Counted from the first letter of the stretch, positions 34,621-48,443 are shown. The stretch: 64,000 nucleotides of DNA from Varroa destructor (GCF_002443255.2 NW_019211458.1:28672485-28736484); one strand, 5' to 3'. Translations and numbers: made by a program. The notes: generated from the sequence alone by a model not told the origin.

Positions 34621-34640
34621 AGTTGTTGTTGTTGTTGTTG
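34621..34640. repeat. (GTT)n microsatellite
   Basis: About six GTT units within a GC-richer island. Confidence 0.75.
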
Positions 34641-36978
34641 CCACCGCCGCTGACAAGCTGACCTGCGACTGTTGCGTTATTTGTTCCTACTTTGCATTTT
34701 CTTCGCATCGGTGTTCCGTACGACTGCGACGAAGTGTTCTTTTGTCAATCGGCCAGACGACAGTTCGATCTGTTCGTTTTTAGCGCGCTATTTCATTCGG
34801 TCTTATTTTAGCTACCGCGGCCGCTTCTGTTACTGCTGTTGCTGCTATCGAAGCCTTCATGTAACGCTCAGCTATTTCATTGCGGCTGCTTCTGGTTGTA
34901 GCAGTGATCTTCGTTCCATTCCTACGACGGTATTGTTTGTATCGTCATTGTTGCACGTGTTCGCTATACCCGACGTGATTGCTGTTGTAGGAGTGTGTGT
35001 TTGGAGGGCCTACCCTAGGGGCACCGTGTGGCGATACGAGACGGACGTTCATTCAGTTTTACAGGATTATATAGAAGCATCCAAATAGTACAAATGAACC
35101 TTAGGTTGGCATGCTAATACGAGTACTAGGTTAATTAAATACTGCTGATTTTTTTCATACGATAGTTAGTACACTGCGATTGCTAAAATGAAAATGCTAA
35201 TGCTAAGAAAGTAATGTTGGTCGTTAAGCAAAATGGTAACTCGTAGCTAGTCTATCTCCTTCGAAAATTTTCGGTGGCTGACCGAAATCTGCCCGTCGTA
35301 CTTTACAACTAGGGGACGTTTAAGCAAGGTGTTTGTTTTTTACTAATCATCTTGTTATTGCAGACGATTATTTGTTAATTCCCACATCACTGTCATGTGG
35401 TTTTGGGAGATGATTTTCGCGTAACGTTTCGATCCTTTTTGAATAAGAGGCATCTCGTGCTGGTCGAAACTAAGTATTCTTTTCTATTTCATTCAAGCTT
35501 TTTGTATAATTTGACTGAAACTACTATACATATCAAACATACTTGGCCGAAAAAATGCGTATGGCTTTAGAAAAGTAACTTCAATGAAGTTTCTATCAAA
35601 TCGACTAGTCTATTATTTACATTCGCGTCGACTACTCAACAGTCCTAAATATGGTAAAATTGAGAACCTGTCTTCGCCATCGCTGTTGCCGTTGTCATCG
35701 TAGTAGATGTCATCGTCATCACTCAATCCATTTAAAAAATTTTCCGCTTCACATTAAGCCACGGTTAAGTGTGGCGTAAGGCACTTGTTGGGTGCCCCAG
35801 TTGCAATGCCAGTGCAGCGATATCCCATCGTCCAGTGGTAACAGGATCATTGGACAGTATAATTGAGTTAAGCGAACACGCGTAGATTTTGGCAATTCAC
35901 CGCTCACAATAGTAGTGTCGAGTGACAACACTGCAGATATACAACAAGATGCCTGCTTTTGCACTCGTGCACTATTTTATCACTCTACTGACCCCACATC
36001 GACGCTACGGGCCGGTTCTTCGTCCGTCGTCTAACCACCATCGCCTATTGCACTAAGGCCCAAAGATGGTCGCGGGCATTAGGCCCTCTGAGTCTACCAG
36101 CATTCCCTCATAGGTTGATTGCTACTACGTACTAGCAGTCGCCGCTATCTCTTACTTGTCCCCCCCGCCCGCCATCCTAACCTTCAGCACCCCTTGAGCT
36201 TGATGTGGGGAGTTCCTTTGAAACGAGAAGGGAACGGGAGCGGAAACTGTCCCGAGTAAAGCCGCCACAGAGCTATCGTAGCCAGCCCTGCCGTATGACC
36301 TCGTCATTAAACTAGCGAACGAAGTATCGCCAGAACGACGCTGACAACAGTAGCAACAAAAGGCCGCGACACTGCCTTTGTGCCTGTATATCAGTCCGTG
36401 TGTCTGTCTAACGCGCACCACAAGTGGAACGCACCAATGCGCCAATGTGCGGATTAATTCTGTCAATAGTAGTTGTCGTAGTAGTACAGGGAGAAAGAGG
36501 GGTAATGAATCATCTGCTGGCTGTCAGGCCGAGTGCACAAGTTGTGCCCCTCCATGGTACGCCTTCGACTAATAGGGCAGGATATTCCAAACCACGGCCC
36601 ATCAGCGCAGACCCCATGTTGCAGGAAAGCGACAAGTGTTTTAAGTTTTTCCCTATACGGCCGTGGTCGATGCGGTGCCGACTTTGAACTCAGCCAACTC
36701 ATTCTGTCCCAGAAGGGTTGAATAAAAGTGCAAATGTAAGGACAATCGCATAGCGAGGCGGCATGGATGGTGAATGCCATTCATTCATTCATAGAGAGCA
36801 TATGGCTCCAGTGAATAGGGACCTTGTTTCGAAAGTGTTCTCTCTCAGTAGCTTCTCCAAACCGAACATGCAAGCTATGATCTCGCTACCTTTTTATCAC
36901 TTGGAAACGTGATGGTGACGGACGTGCGTCATGGCATCACTCAGTGTAGATTTGGCTACCACGAGCGTTTATTGAGTC

Positions 36979-37009
36979 GAACGATCTGTCGATGATCGAC
37001 AGATCGTTC
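36979..37009. repeat. Perfect 14-bp inverted repeat, 3-nt spacer
   Basis: GAACGATCTGTCGA at 36979-36992 and its exact reverse complement at 36996-37009, separated by TGA. It could be a dimeric protein-binding site or a cruciform-prone palindrome. Confidence 0.85.
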
Positions 37010-37657
37010 TAGGATTGTACGAAGATGGTTGAGGTGGGATAAGAGGTCTCAAGTTGTGCGTTTGATCTACAGCTCACGGGGTGCTCGAAAGCGGCCGTGG
37101 TTGTACAGCAGATGTTGCTTAGAAAACATTGGACATCAACGAGGTAACTTGACATCTCGATTACATTAAAACCGACGGCCGATTGTGTTTTTTTGACAAT
37201 AATTGTTGATAGTTGTTTGTTCATCCTCTGCGTGAGTAAAATGTGTTTACTGATGACGCTTGTGGGGTAGCTGCGGCACGTTTTCAATTCGTTAGCTATT
37301 TAACTTGACAGGATAGAGCTACAGGTAACAGGTAAAATGGGGCAAGAGTGATATATCGGGCTGCGGGGTAATCATTTCAAATAATGTGTTAACGTTTTTT
37401 CTGACAAATGTATGCCAGATTTAAACAAATAGTGCCAAATTTAAAAACGCCGTTCCAATTAATCATATCTAGTTCGAAAATGGCCGTATACGATAATGCC
37501 AACGTATCTGCATAAACAGCCATGAAAATTTTAGCTTATCGACCCCAAACGCACAACCTGTACTAGAAACGAGTATACATTTTTACTATTTATGCAGAAA
37601 TAATCGTTACACGAGATCATTTGTGCATAATGAACACTCGTGCTGCATGAATCAAAC

Positions 37658-37708
37658 ACAAAGTAAAGTCCAAAAAAGTTTACTCAACTTTTTTGGACTT
37701 TACTTTGT
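37658..37708. repeat. Perfect 23-bp hairpin, 5-nt loop
   Basis: Arms at 37658-37680 and 37686-37708 are exact reverse complements (core GTAAAGTCCAAAAAAGTT) with spacer TACTC. No ORF or TE signature is adjacent. The very short loop argues against a conventional microRNA precursor. Confidence 0.88.
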
Positions 37709-38597
37709 CCACCTTTTTTTTTTCTAAGTAGCGCTAAATGCTTAACGTACCTGTACTGTGATAGGTTGCCTTGACAGTATCAACAGAGATTACACGAGGC
37801 GACCGAACAAAATAGCGCATTTTGTTTTGAAAAAAATCAAACAAAGGAGCAATTATTGGTTGGCTAAACTAATTACATTACGCGATTTTCCAATAAACGT
37901 TACACGGAGCACATCCGCACAAGAAGATCGTTGCCTACTTCAGCCTCCAGTGCCCGCGTCGACAGAAAATATGTCACAAAGAATCACAATTGATTGGATT
38001 ATCGGCTTAAACTTTCTAAACTTCCCACCAAAAAAAAATAGCCAGAAAACGGTTAAGGGCCGATTTGTCGCCAAACGCTTGGTGCCACATCTGTCTGAAA
38101 ATTCGAATAGGTACTTTTCTAATTTGCAAATGCTTCAAAGTGACTTCTGCCCGTAGTTTGTTGTCTTAGAAAATGAAGCATTAAAAAGCGTGTATTACAT
38201 AATTTGCTAAGAGTGAAATCTATGACTCACAAACTATGCCAAAGCTAGAGGGGACTTTTGGGAATCAAGCAATCAGTCGATGCCTAGCCGGGATTATGCG
38301 AAAGAACCTAAATTTTAGGCAAATGCAGCAACTATCCTAGGAATATTCTAATGCACCCGAAGAGAAGCCGGATTCGCTGCAGCACGTCATTACAGAGGAC
38401 GAGATGGTGGAGGGATATCGAGTTCATACTAGGTAGTTTTCGTGGACCCACTCTACATGTGTATATACTTAGCTGTACCTATGTTACGTCAATAAAACGA
38501 ATCAAAAGTAACTTCACAATATAGGTACACAAATAGATCCACGATTGCAGGGAACCCATGATGATTTTTCGACTAAACAGGGGTTTCCTAAAATCTT

Positions 38598-38601
<4 letters not shown>

Positions 38602-38631
<30 letters not shown>
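38602..38631. repeat. (AT)n microsatellite
   Basis: About 15 AT units. Confidence 0.9.
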
Positions 38632-38635
<4 letters not shown>

Positions 38636-40218
38636 AATTCTATGCTTACGCAATGACCAACTGTATATTCAGCAATAATTTATGCACAACGACGTAGTGA
38701 GAAATGCCCCTTGCCCTTGACGCTACGCTTGAAACAATAGTTAACAGCGATGAACGACGAAGCTACTTGAGCGCCGATCAGAGGTAGGCCACCCCGAACG
38801 AACTCGAGGATATCGTGGCAGGAGCTATTCTGTGGAAGGCAATAGTTGCAAAAGCAGATGGCAGATGGTGAAATTGTCTCTTCAAGGGCGTGTGTTTAGC
38901 TGTCGATTGCTCCTCGAAATCGTACTTCACCAGCACTTTCTCCCCTGCCTCCTTCACTCTAAACTCCTCTGAGCCTTCTCTAGTCGTTGAATCCTGTTTT
39001 GCTCTGCTCGCAGAGAATGGCTCACATATTTTGCAAAGGATTTCGTACCTCCAAGAGTAGGCACATCCGTATTAATATAGTAGTCTATGTATGTGTAGGC
39101 TCGTATATAGGGCTGCCATCTTCTTGTGCAGAGGGCACCAGTTGGTCGAAATTTTCACGAAATCACGGTGCACACCTCTCTAGGTTGAGAAAATGTGGAA
39201 AAGCAAACAGAAAGAGATGCAAAGTCGACACTAAATTGACGATTCTTCGAGAAGTTTAAATGGATGCCATAAGAAGACTTTCTGCCGTAGAATACTCTGC
39301 AACGGTCACGTAGATATTCGGTAGCAATCACTTCTAAGAGGTTTCATTAAATAAGCTATTTGTTATGGGCAGAATATGAACGAATGCTGCATAAGCAAGC
39401 GTGTCGATCCTTGTGGCGAAATCCTTGTTTGGAAAAGATCGCGTAAGTAAGAATTACTAAGTAGAATTACTGCGATCTGTGCTTTATAATATGTCCGTGT
39501 AAGGCATCGCAACTAGCGAAACAAAGATATGGAAGTTACGCGACGTGCAGAGGTTCGACATGAGCAGATCAACAGAACGTTCTAGCCGTGTAAACCTGAC
39601 TAAATAAATTAATTACATTTAATGTTCGACTAATGCACGAGATCGCTTTGACGCATCTTACAGAAAGTCCGTATAGAAACTTATCTGATAGCACGTGCGA
39701 AGCTATATAGTTTGTCATCTACAGTGTTATCAATAATAATAACTCTAGATGCCTATAGATAACGCAGCATCTCGCTCTGCACAGCAGTATTGTCACATAT
39801 TTCCGTAATGTTTAGTTTATGTAACTTCTAGTAAAAATGAATCCGTCTACAAAAAAAAGACCTGCTTACCTTGTGTTACGATCTACATATATACCCAGTG
39901 AAACATACGTACTTTACAACCTATTATACCTATGCAAATAAACAGTTAATCAAATTTCTTGTACCTGCATGATTATACATGCGCAACACGGAATACGAAA
40001 CTACAAAGGTTCACAGCATTGAAAATGGTAATCTTATCTGAAAAGATCTTTTCTTCTGGCCAAAGATGGTCATCTCGTCTCGTCTTGACCATGGTTCCCA
40101 CACTCGCCACTATGTCGATAGTCGATAACGGTCTAGATGGCGATCATCTATCAGCTAGGGCATACGGCGCTCGCGGCATCGCCCTCGGCGGCCATGGCCC
40201 TGGCCTGCCTGTCGATGT

Positions 40219-40233
40219 CCCCCCCCCCCCCCC
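40219..40233. repeat. Poly-C homopolymer
   Basis: About 15 consecutive C; length may be inaccurate in the assembly. Confidence 0.85.
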
Positions 40234-40471
40234 TTAACGAAATAGAGAGACGACCAGCTCCACCAATGCCTTTTGCTGCTTCTTTCCGTCGCTCTTGATA
40301 GGTTACATCTCAATGCTTTCTCTCTCAAGTCCAATAGATCGTCCTCGAATGAAATTGTTTGTAGCGGGTTGAGAGCTAGTTGACGCTAGAAATCCGATCG
40401 AGCTCGCAGGGCCGACCAGCGAGTCCCGCTTTGGCCCAGGCTAAGGCCCGCATCAATGGCCTGCGATACTT

Positions 40472-40520
40472 TGTGAGTGTGTCTGTGTGTGTGTGCGTGT
40501 GTGTGTGTGAGTGAGTGAGT
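40472..40520. repeat. (TG)n / (GAGT)n compound microsatellite
   Basis: TG-rich run with a few interruptions, followed by GAGT units. Confidence 0.85.
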
Positions 40521-42930
40521 ACGCATACCGTGAATAAAGCTTTACGACTACGGGAGAGGCCGAGCGCTTCCTGCGTTCTCGTCGTGTTACCATTACCGCT
40601 GCCGCTGTTTCTATTAAAAATGAATCAATAGTAAAATCTCAGAGGTAACGAGCGCGGAGCTAGCCGGATTGATTCAACGCCCAAGTGTTTCAGATCAAAG
40701 ATAGCGGGAAATGTGAGACAAGCGCTCGAAGAAACAAAGGGAGTGTACAATAGGCAAACGTCGTGGCTACAGAGTGTGCCTGTTGCTACAAGAGCCAGTC
40801 AAAGCGATGAATTACCTTGAAAGTTCGACCGACGGGTCGGCCATTTCCTAACTTGCGGCTGACTCCAAACAAGCTTTCCCATTGCGTCTGATGGACTTCT
40901 TGAAATGTTCTGCTTAAATATTATGTGTACGTATAATAGCGCCGTCGTCAACAATGAGCGGTGGTTTCGCTATGCTAAATATCAGTAGTATTTGAGAACT
41001 GTTCCGGACACGAGTCGCCGTCGACAGACTACGAACATATGCAATTGTATATCGTATACAGATATCGTTACACTGTGCAACATGCCAACATAGCTAAACA
41101 CTAATTTAAAAGAAAATGTTCGCCATGTCTCGTTTTACGAGAAGTTACACAATAAATTAAGTAGAATTCTGTTTTGCGTATCCCATGTTCTATAGCTGTA
41201 ACGTTTGTGGCTCTTTCCTCCTCGCTGTTAGAGGCTATATTCCCGTTTGGTTAGTGAACTCAACTTGTCGACGCGTTCCAGTGCGCTGCGACTCTGTTCC
41301 GCAGGCCGTACTACGACTTGAACGGGACAGGTAGGGAATCATTGCTTCCGATTTCTACATATACTAGCCATGTGTGCTTCTGTTAGAGTTGACGTGAAGG
41401 TCGGTTCAGCGGCAAAAAAATACCCAACAATAAAAGTCTGATTTCGGCTGAAGTAGCAGCTTATTGGAAGACTGGGCAGATCAAAGCAAAGCCGAGGGAT
41501 AAACAGCAGTGTCCGTTCCATCCCGACAACGGTCACGGATGTCCGTCCGACTGAACTGTCTGTTCATCGATGCGTCGTCTAGTCGTCTGCAGCAGCAGTT
41601 CGTGTTACATTTTCACCGCAGTTATTCTGCCTGGCGGACAAGTGAAAGCTCGTAGCTAACGTTTAACCAATTCGTTCATCATTGACTCGTTCAGCAGTTT
41701 GCTATGGTAGTTGACTTGGTTCCGTTACATACAGTGAGCACCGATCGAGTACATGGTCAGACTACGTTATGGAATAGGCGACTTGCGTTAGCGAGTTCGA
41801 CCACTGCGTTTTTGCCGCGCATTGTCGGCCAGGGTCACTGCTAACATCGTCCTGGACGTCCTGATACTACATCTGTTGTTGTCATTGCAACCAGTGCAAG
41901 CCCAACAGAACGGTAACACCCCCAAGCTCGACCACGGATTTTTTATTTTTCAATTTCTCAAACCTTCGGTGTTTAACTTCACTATGGCAAACTTCACTAT
42001 GGGCGCTGTTGTTGTCCAGAGGTTCACGGGCTTTTATGTTTCAACTGTACTGCTCCGGCGATGATCGTCATTCCTATAGCTGTGACTGCCTTTGATCATT
42101 CTGCTATTATTGGGTTTGCTCTGTTGTCTACGAAGATAGCGGCTGTTACTGCTTTTACTACGATCCACCACTAAATGTAATGGTGTCGTGCCGATTCGCT
42201 TCACTTGATGGGAAAGCACTCGACTTCGAACGGCGTTCAGCAGCGGCCCAGCACGGACTGGCCTGCTTGGTTCCTGCTACATCAGAACCGATCATCGCGG
42301 TAGCAGTCACACTCGCCGCAAGGCGACAGCCACTCAAGTCGACGGTCCCCGGCTATAGTGAGCTAGGCAGATGAAGACTTGAAAAGCCCATACGGATAAT
42401 CAACAGCACTGACGCCATCAGCATCAAGAACAGAATCTACAACAATAATGTTTCAAAGTAAATAATGAATTTTCGCCGCTCTAGACACGTTGAACTCTGC
42501 GCGTAAAACGCAAAAAGGATGACAAGCTCAATGTAGCAGATGACATTCTGCCCGCATGATATATCTGCAGGCCTGATCATCCTCTGTTGATGGTAGTGGC
42601 CACCTAGAGTAACGCTATGTGATGGAATAGGGGAGGTACTGTCCGAGCGCTAAAGAGCGAGGAATACAGCGAGAAAATGAATTGGGAATGAACCAAAACT
42701 TGGTCTTGTCACCGCACGGCCATCGTCGGCTCGGTCATCCTAACACTTTTCAAATAGGTCGCTCATCATCAGATAGAATCAGGCCGAGACAGACACTTAC
42801 GAGTTACCTTAATTTCGAGAAGAAAACGAGAGCATGGAACAGAAAGAAATGGAACACTGCGGCCACCCTATTTAGACGCTGTCATACCGAAGTCGATGAA
42901 CAAAGCTGACTTTTCTCTGTATATATATAT

Positions 42931-44160
42931 ACATATACACAGAGTGTTCTAAAAATGTATAGCACTGTTCAATGTTTGTCATTGTTGTTTCTTCTCAGAA
43001 TATTATTAACTGGATAATAAGAAAAACAAGATCAATTTTCGACCAAATAAGATTGGTCCTAAAATACAATTGGAAATATGAAAATGTAGCAGAAGTACTA
43101 GAATAGTATTGCAGCAAACTCTAGGCAGATGAGCCTACTCGATTTTTAATTCATCGGCTAAAAGATGAAATATATAGAAAGAACTCTTCAGGACAAGCGT
43201 AGGTAACGCATCGGAAGATCAAGAATAACAACGAGCTTGAATATCAACAGCTAGCGAGCAACGTCAACAACCGCTGGAAACATCCCAAAAGTTTGTAAGG
43301 CAATTTAGTCGTAAGGTACGCGTCGGTAAACGTTCATCAAGTTCAAGATCAAATAAATTCATCAAGTTTTAAGATGTTATAAGTGGAAAATTTACATTAC
43401 GACTATAATGCATGCTATCAATGAAGATGGTCCAGGGCAAAAAAATATTTCTGTGAATGGTCCTAGAAAACGTGTGAACAGCGTCCGGGGGAAATTATTT
43501 TGAGCGATGAGGATATATCTGAGTAAAAGGGCACGACATAATTGCGATTATCAAGCAACTGTAAATCCACATATTACCCAGGGACATTACGTAAATTTGC
43601 TAAAAGTTACCATGTAATGCGGCATTTTAAGCAAAAGATTAACTGGGCTATTCTCTTTTGACCGAACAGTAACTGGCGCGAATATAGTTTAGTTAGTTAT
43701 ATCTGGTTAGTTCCAGATTCTATCCTACCATGCACTCGTGAGAACTTTGGGGAAAAATGGTAAATTCTATTTTCAACAGAGTAGAGCATCTGCACACTAT
43801 TATCATGATGCAAGAGCATATTCTAATAAGAATCTTCCAAACAGATGTGTTGGGTCTCACAAAGCACCCTGCCCATTTCTCATATCAGATGCCAGTAACT
43901 TCTTCTTGAGAGGTATATTGAGGAAAAGTTTATGCCGTAAATTCTGGAAGACTTGAAGGACGCAGTAGAGCTAGAACACCAAATGGGTTATTTGTTGAAG
44001 AGAAAGAATCTATAACCCACCAACAGCAGTATGTTGTCCAGAACCTTAATAGTTTTGAATACATGGCGATGAAAGGAAAAAAACATATTTTCGGAAAGTT
44101 ATCTTGCAAGATTATAATAATTTAAACTGTGTATACATTTTTGTGACACCCCGTATATGT
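42931..44160 (+). mobile_element. Decayed mariner-like (Tc1/mariner superfamily, rosa-like) transposon
   Basis: About 1.23 kb bounded by imperfect terminal inverted repeats. The left end, ACATATACACAGAGTGTT..AAAAATGTATA (42931-42969), pairs with the right end ATACATTTTTGTGACACCCC..ATGT (44125-44160). The ends lie in TATATA-type sequence, consistent with TA target preference. The interior is a broken plus-strand transposase (separate entry). Length and end structure fit mariner elements of about 1.2-1.3 kb. The exact outer boundaries are uncertain by a few bases because of the flanking AT repeat. Confidence 0.85.
43060..44095 (+). pseudogene. Broken mariner-like DDE transposase
   Basis: Once a cut-and-paste transposase. 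In one frame a segment reads YFCEW, stop, KTCEQRPGEIILSDED; its D at 43506-43508 aligns to the first catalytic Asp of the WSDE motif. After a frameshift, about 43564-43956 reads NPHITQGHYVNL..., GLFSFDRTVTGANIV and GKFYFQQSRASAHYYHDARAY. The second catalytic Asp of the family's FQQDGAPAHY is Ser here (43780-43782), and the third acidic position is Asn in NFFLRGILRK. Multiple stops and at least one frameshift make it inactive. The intact family has about 41 residues between the second and third Asp (DD41D, rosa-like, from memory); here the spacing is shortened by a small deletion. Confidence 0.85.
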
Positions 44161-45133
44161 ACAAAGAGTGAGTGGATTGGGGTTTGGCGGAGAAATAGTT
44201 CACGCTTGCGAACATTGTCATGCACCTGATTGTGATAGTCGCTGCCGCAATCAAAACTCTTAACCCCCCTGGGACTGGGAATTCACACGAGGTTCATCAC
44301 GAGCGGAGAATATCATTCCAATGAAGAAATTCGTTTACAATTGACTCCTAAGTGTTATTATGACCCCTAGGGGTGGGGTGCGGTATGACGGTGTCCGCTT
44401 ACTCAATGATTGAGCTTGTGTTTCAGCGAGAGAAGCATGCAGGCTTCTCATCATATCAGGGGATCATCATATCAGCCTCGTACCTTTTGCGAATATTTGT
44501 TCGCATTGATTTGCTTTTTCCTGTTTTTCTGGATAATGAGGGAGATAATATGCAGTGTATAATAACATGCACACACGGGAATATACCGAGTGTTGTTTAG
44601 GCCTGACAGAAACGGTTGCATGGATATATGGTCTATCACTGTGATCATATGCTACAAAATGGATAAAATAAACTAGCTGAATTGTGTGAAAGTGTTTTAG
44701 ATCTATTAAAGTGGATATCTTAGATGGCAAAGAAGAGACGCGGAAGATATAGTGTGACGAAAGCCAATTCCCAGTCGCTTTTGATTTCTTAGATTTGTAG
44801 TATTTACCGCACAGGTGTTAATGGGTCTTTGCTTTTCAGGTCTATCATCTCTATATACCCACCTGAATATGTTCTAATTGATTGTTGTTATTTAACCATG
44901 TACTTCAGAACGAACTTCCTAGGATACGGCCTACAGGCTGGTCTTTCAGTGCGGGGATTTAATTCGCCGATGTCGTGATGAATCGAACACAGCTGCAACC
45001 GCATTAGCTTCCATGCTTTCATAACTCGCTGGTACTGCCCGAGGATTTCTGAGCGATCCTCTCATAGTCAGTTGTAGGGTGCAGAAGTCGCCGATCGCTC
45101 GACTCAGGGCACTCCGTTTATAAAGCAACTCTG

Positions 45134-45152
45134 GAACAACAACAACAACAAC
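45134..45152. repeat. (AAC)n microsatellite
   Basis: About six AAC units. Confidence 0.75.
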
Positions 45153-46640
45153 GAGCATTGTGGAGCAGAAGTCTTCCTTGTAATAATGGTACATTCTTGT
45201 AATGAAAATGAATTAGGTAGGCAAGCACATAAAATAGCACAGGTACTTAGATGAAACCAATGCCTATGCAACGTCTACTCTCAGTGTAAACTTTGCGTGT
45301 ATCAGAAGTAACTGTAGCGCGATGCGCTCTGGTGGGTTCTAACAAGCGCGACTCGACTCATATGGGCGACCCGACCGTGTCGTTTCGATTCCGTCCGCTT
45401 GCGGCCGAGGCGACTGCAGTGAGGTGGCGCCGTAGAGTGCTGACCCAGGAAAACCAGAGGACGTCGCCACAACGATGACGGTGACAATAGCGACACCAAT
45501 GTCAGTAATACATGAACAGGCTGATCCGTCTACGGCCATGATGGACCCGATGCCGACGGTAGGAAACATTGTTGCCGGCGTTATCAGATCTCGGCCGGCC
45601 GCTTGAGCTAGCAGAAACGTGGAGATTTGTGTCACCAAATAGCATTGGATTATTGGTGACGGCGAGCGCTACCACGATAAGGACCTGAACAGGAAACCCG
45701 GCCAAAACTATATTAGACCTTGCTAGGCCTCAACGTGCTTTGGGCCATAACGATACACACATCGAGGCTATAATAGCAATACCGGTGGTTCGTTCGGAAG
45801 GCCATTCTGTGACGTACTTCTGGCGTCGTGTCTGTGACGAAACAGAGTCGCATTGATCGCCCTGATACAGTTGGACGAGCGATCGTGAACAATCAATTCG
45901 ACAGTATCTAGAAGCAGCCGCAGTTCTGAGATTCGGAGGCAGCCGAACCCAACAAGTAGCTTTAGTGGAAAGGTCCGGCTATGCATATTCGATATAGTTT
46001 GGCCTCCAACCATGTGAAAGGTCCCCGGCAGACATAAATTTACTCGCCTACGCTTGGCGACGTCGTTATTGTTGTTTTTATCCCTGCTGGTACTACTCAT
46101 CAGGCTCAATGCTCCAACAACAATTTTGCCTGACGGGACCTGTTGTAACTTCGGCAGAACAGGGTAGACTGAAAAACAGGGACTCGCGCACGTCGCTAGT
46201 CCCTGGTCTCTCAGTCGACAAGGACGAATGGGATAGAAAGCCAACCAAACAAGTGTGTATGTACGACAGTAGTTGGGAAAAAGCAGCTGGTTAGCGTAGT
46301 TTTAATCTAATATCTACGAATGCACAAATTGCTATATTTGTCAAAGGGTCCATTTTAAGCTGTTGGAGTATCAGAGGACCTAGTTTTATAGTGATGGATT
46401 TACGTAGATAGTCTCGTAGCACCCGGAAGCATATGGTTTCTGACATCGGATACGATTAAGGTCAGGGCTGTCGTCTGCGCATCAAGAAGATATTCGCGAC
46501 ATCGCAAGTAACTATAACAAAGTGCCGGTGATCTCCCGATACACCCCATGCGTATCTGATGTGAACTCTAGTTAGGAGATGATCAAATGTATATGAGCTT
46601 GATAGGTGTTTGGACACGCGTTTTTTTATCATCATGCATC

Positions 46641-46661
46641 ATCATAAGTTACACTTATGAT
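46641..46661. repeat. 9-bp inverted repeat
   Basis: ATCATAAGT and its reverse complement are separated by TAC. A nearby direct repeat of TTATACTGACCA (about 46681-46714) adds local structure. Function unknown. Confidence 0.6.
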
Positions 46662-48443
46662 ATCCCGCATTATTGCGACCATTATACTGACCATTGTGTA
46701 TTATACTGACCAGAATTGCCCAAAGTCGTTTCGTTGGAGATTAATCAAGCCGGAATGTTAAGCTATTTGCCTCAAACGACCAAGTAGTAACATATTCTGG
46801 ATCGAAGAAATACAGTAAGATAAGTGATTGTAAGCTTAAAAAAGAAAGGCTCATCTATGCAAAACGCATCTGTACTCTTTTGCCGTGACGTCCTAACAAG
46901 TTAACGTTTCGGTCATCTTTTCTTGAGGAAAATAAATTTGATTTAAGCAGAATCAGCTGAAAGTACACCATGGCAAAATCTTAGCCGTCTCTGCTGTGGC
47001 ACCGACTGATACAGAGAGAAATCTGGTTAGCTCTACGCCTTAAAAGCTACGCCTTCTTTTCGCGCTGCGAGCTTCACTTACGCTATTCTGATGAGAGCGA
47101 ATCGAATTTTGGTAGCAATTTTTAACTCTGTTATTAACCGTCAAACGATTCATAATTTTTTTAAATGACGGGATGATCTGTTTGTTCTGTTAGCTAACAA
47201 TAGTAAAAATCAGGCTATAACCCTACGATGCAGTGTTGTCAGAAACTATACGAAGCATCCAGCTCAGCCTAGTGCGTCCACGGGACGTGTTTGATTTTGT
47301 CTGTTCGCGGTAAACACAAGCGTCACACCATTACGCAGCCGGTCATCAGGTAGATGCGATGTCGTGGGTTCAATAGAGTTTATAACTGCACTTCCTTCTG
47401 TTTCTCTATATGTGCTAACCTTTGTTTGGGTAAGTTTTACGTTCCAGCACAACTACCAAAGTTGAACCATATACGTTCTTGACGCAGTCATCTCGTATGT
47501 GAACGCTATAGTGAATGTAACACGTGAGCAGGAATATAAACGGAGCACGAAGAGGTCATAATCTAATTGTGATTGATGTATATAGCGTGGCAGTCGGTGG
47601 GAATGGTTTGAATCCTGTCTGTCAACGGCATCGCGGTGGGTACCTTTGAGACTGAAGGTCCAAACTGACGTTAGTTTTTCTAATACCTAATGTAATAGTT
47701 TAAAAAAAAAAAGCATTTGTCTTTGCTAGAATATATTATTGGCAGCAAACTACAACGGCGGAGTTAAAAAAAATTACCTGTCAGTCTACAACGAATCGAC
47801 CGACGTTCATTCCGATCACTTTGTTTGTGACGGCCTGACTATCTTTTTCGGCTTATCTCGGCTATCGACTACTAAGTAGCCTTTGAACTCGCTCTTCACA
47901 TTTAATATGTAACAGATAAATAATGCCAAATTTCACAATAAAATCGAACAACTCAACAGCAAACAACTAAAAACAGTGAGTCTTGACGCCTTTTCTTCGA
48001 CGATTGCATCTACAATAGGTTATCAAAAACGAGCGCTAGGTCGCACTGGGGAAAAGTCTCACACCTGAACACGGTGGTGTACGTCTCCGTTTGGTGTCCT
48101 TCGCCAGCAAGAAGGCATACGCCTTTTTGGTTTCGGACATGGCCGGCTTTATCCCACCCAGGACGCCCTCCATTTGGGTTACACAAGCTTGTATGAGATG
48201 CGGCCTCCTGATGACGGGAGTGTCCGCCGTAGAGCAGTGGAGATATCAAACAGTGTAAAACTATCCCATCTCATGAATGCACGGCACTGTAGTATTACGT
48301 TGAAGCGTGTGTTGAAAGCAACAAAAAAACGGTTTGTATTGGTGTCGATCTGATCGTAATGATGAGTGACGATAAATGAGGTGTGGCCGTGTCGAAGTGG
48401 TCGCTACTGCTTTATCTGCCACTGTTTTGAACGTTTCCTTTGT

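Larger units (their letters stand above)
28442..42930. other. Gene-poor DNA, segment B
   Basis: No gene is recognised. It contains GC-richer islands at about 29.6-30.9, 34.2-35.0, 36.0-36.8 and 41.2-42.4 kb. Two hairpins and several microsatellites are listed separately. The 41.82-42.06 kb frame looks like a signal peptide followed by a GT, but it has no ATG. Confidence 0.5.

Noticed and set aside
34672..35088. 138-codon plus frame with apparent signal peptide
   Set aside because: Begins with TTG, Cys/Phe/Tyr-rich from GC-richer repeat-like text; no family.
41822..42064. Signal-peptide-like frame followed by a possible GT donor
   Set aside because: No ATG in frame after an upstream stop; no similarity.
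45768..46244. 158-codon minus-strand frame
   Set aside because: TTG start and no recognisable domain.
47600..47640. Possible tRNA B-box (GGTTTGAATCC)
   Set aside because: No A-box or cloverleaf arms could be placed around it.
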